Assembly: GCF_009834345.1 (NCBI RefSeq)
Contig: NZ_CP035042.1
Coordinates: 1,054,001 to 1,118,000, forward strand
DNA from: Billgrantia tianxiuensis
GTDB lineage: Bacteria; Pseudomonadota; Gammaproteobacteria; Pseudomonadales; Halomonadaceae
Length of the DNA: 64,000 nt
Direction of reading: 5' to 3'
The notes under the pieces: model-generated
The model's input: only the letters and a program-made list of their open reading frames with translations
Told to the model about the DNA's origin: nothing
Databases searched by the model: none
Shown here: piece after piece, positions 63,193 to 64,000 of the stretch
Layout: every line of letters starts with the position of its first letter
Position numbering within the stretch: the stretch's first letter is position 1
Translations under genes and position numbers: made by a program

Positions 63193-64000
63193 GTGAGTGT
63201 CGCAGATTCGTTTCCGTACAAGGTTCGTGAGATAGAGAACGTCTTCATCCCGATGCGCGACGGAGCCCAGCTGGCAGCCAGGGTCTGGCTGCCGGAAGAG
63301 GCCGAGCGCACGCCGCTACCAGCGATCATGGAATACATCCCTTATCGCAAGCGCGATATCACCCGTGGACGGGATGCCACCAACCATGCCTACCTGGCCG
63401 GACACGGCTATGTCTGTGTCCGGGTCGACATGCGCGGCAGTGGTGATTCGGATGGCGTGCTCACCGACGAATACACCCAGCAGGAGCAGGAGGATGGCGT
63501 GGATGCCATCGCCTGGCTTGCCGAACAGCCCTGGTGCGACGGCAATGTCGGCATGATGGGCATCTCCTGGGGCGGCTTCAACAGCTTGCAGGTGGCGGCC
63601 AAGCAGCCACCGGCGCTGAAGGCGATCATCAGCATCTGCTCGAGCGACGACCTCTACGCCGATAACATGCATTACATGGGCGGCTGCCTGCTCGGCGACA
63701 ATCTTTCCGAAGCCACCGTCATGTTCGCCTTCAATACCCTGCCGCCGGACCCGCAGATCGTCGGCAACCGCTGGCGCGACATGTGGTTCGACCGCATGGA
63801 GAACAGCGGTCTATGGCTCGAACAGTGGGTCGAGCACCAGCGTCGCAGCGCCTACTGGTCGACCAGTTCGATCAACGAAAACTATTCGGCGATCCAGTGC
63901 CCGGTATATGCCATTGGTGGCTGGGCCGACGGTTTCACCAACACCGTGCTGCGCTTGATGGAACACCTGGAGGTGCCGCGCAAGGGGCTGATTGGCCCTT
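63193..64000 (+). CDS. CocE/NonD family alpha/beta hydrolase (3' end cut by window)
   Basis: The first ~269 codons are present from GTG 63193, preceded by AAAGGAGGAATC, a very strong ribosome site. The N-terminus (MSVADSFPYKVREIENVFIPMRDGAQLAARVWLP) and RVDMRGSGDSDG are family hallmarks, and the nucleophile is Ser125 in GISWGGFN. Family members are serine esterases or X-Pro aminopeptidase-like acylases. No signal peptide is seen, so it acts in the cytosol. It is second in an operon with an ATP-grasp ligase. Confidence 0.88.
   Translation, partial: MSVADSFPYKVREIENVFIPMRDGAQLAARVWLPEEAERTPLPAIMEYIPYRKRDITRGRDATNHAYLAGHGYVCVRVDMRGSGDSDGVLTDEYTQQEQEDGVDAIAWLAEQPWCDGNVGMMGISWGGFNSLQVAAKQPPALKAIISICSSDDLYADNMHYMGGCLLGDNLSEATVMFAFNTLPPDPQIVGNRWRDMWFDRMENSGLWLEQWVEHQRRSAYWSTSSINENYSAIQCPVYAIGGWADGFTNTVLRLMEHLEVPRKGLIGP

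Overview
The window is one contiguous piece of a high-GC gammaproteobacterial chromosome. Gene content and order (dapA-bamC-purC, scpA-scpB-rluB, aceE-aceF, tsaB-rsmJ, purL, mltF, bepA, nadA/nadC, plsB, acs) fit a halophilic gammaproteobacterium of the Halomonadaceae (Halomonas-like). That assignment is inference from style and content; no rRNA gene is present to confirm it.

Layout. (1) 1-7209: the 3' part of a non-flagellar type III secretion operon in order sctJ(partial)-K-L-N-O-Q-R-S-T-U, most genes coupled by overlapping stop/start codons. SctQ has a strong internal ribosome site for a short SctQ-C product, no sctP lies between sctO and sctQ, and SctU carries Ala-Ala-Gly-Gly where the NPTH self-cleavage motif should be. 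(2) 7320-9337: an ECF42-type sigma factor module (DGPF/YCII protein, sigma factor, DUF1428 protein). (3) 9341-18450: MgtC/DUF4010 membrane protein, exported DUF151-PDZ protein, a chemoreceptor with a sigma-28-like promoter and a CheR-tether C-terminus, tesB, tadA, and an mltF-diguanylate cyclase pair. (4) 18605-30222: purL, a ferritin-like protein, a crotonase coupled to radD, two divergent bactofilins, then scpA-scpB-rluB. (5) 30301-30485: two identical tRNA-Lys(UUU) genes. (6) 30771-49545: housekeeping genes, nadA, bepA, tusA, an AI-2E-type permease, bcp, dapA-bamC-MBL hydrolase-purC, trmO, a GNAT, nadC, ampD, aceE-aceF, adk, tsaB, rsmJ. (7) 49606-56731: plsB, a cardiolipin-synthase-like PLD, a UPF0149 protein, a SprT-like protein, acs. 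(8) 56812-61572: a minus-strand end-joining operon ligD - small four-CxxC zinc protein - ku1 - ku2. (9) 61885-64000: an ATP-grasp ligase and a CocE/NonD-type hydrolase (cut by the window end), preceded by a 16-bp tandem repeat.

Three genes (tsaB, plsB and the small zinc protein) each carry one apparent single-base deletion that breaks an otherwise intact reading frame; two are expected to be essential or near-essential, so indel errors in the assembly are the leading explanation.

The most unusual points are the SctU lacking its autocleavage motif, the zinc-ribbon protein built into the NHEJ operon, and the ATP-grasp/CocE pair of unknown product.
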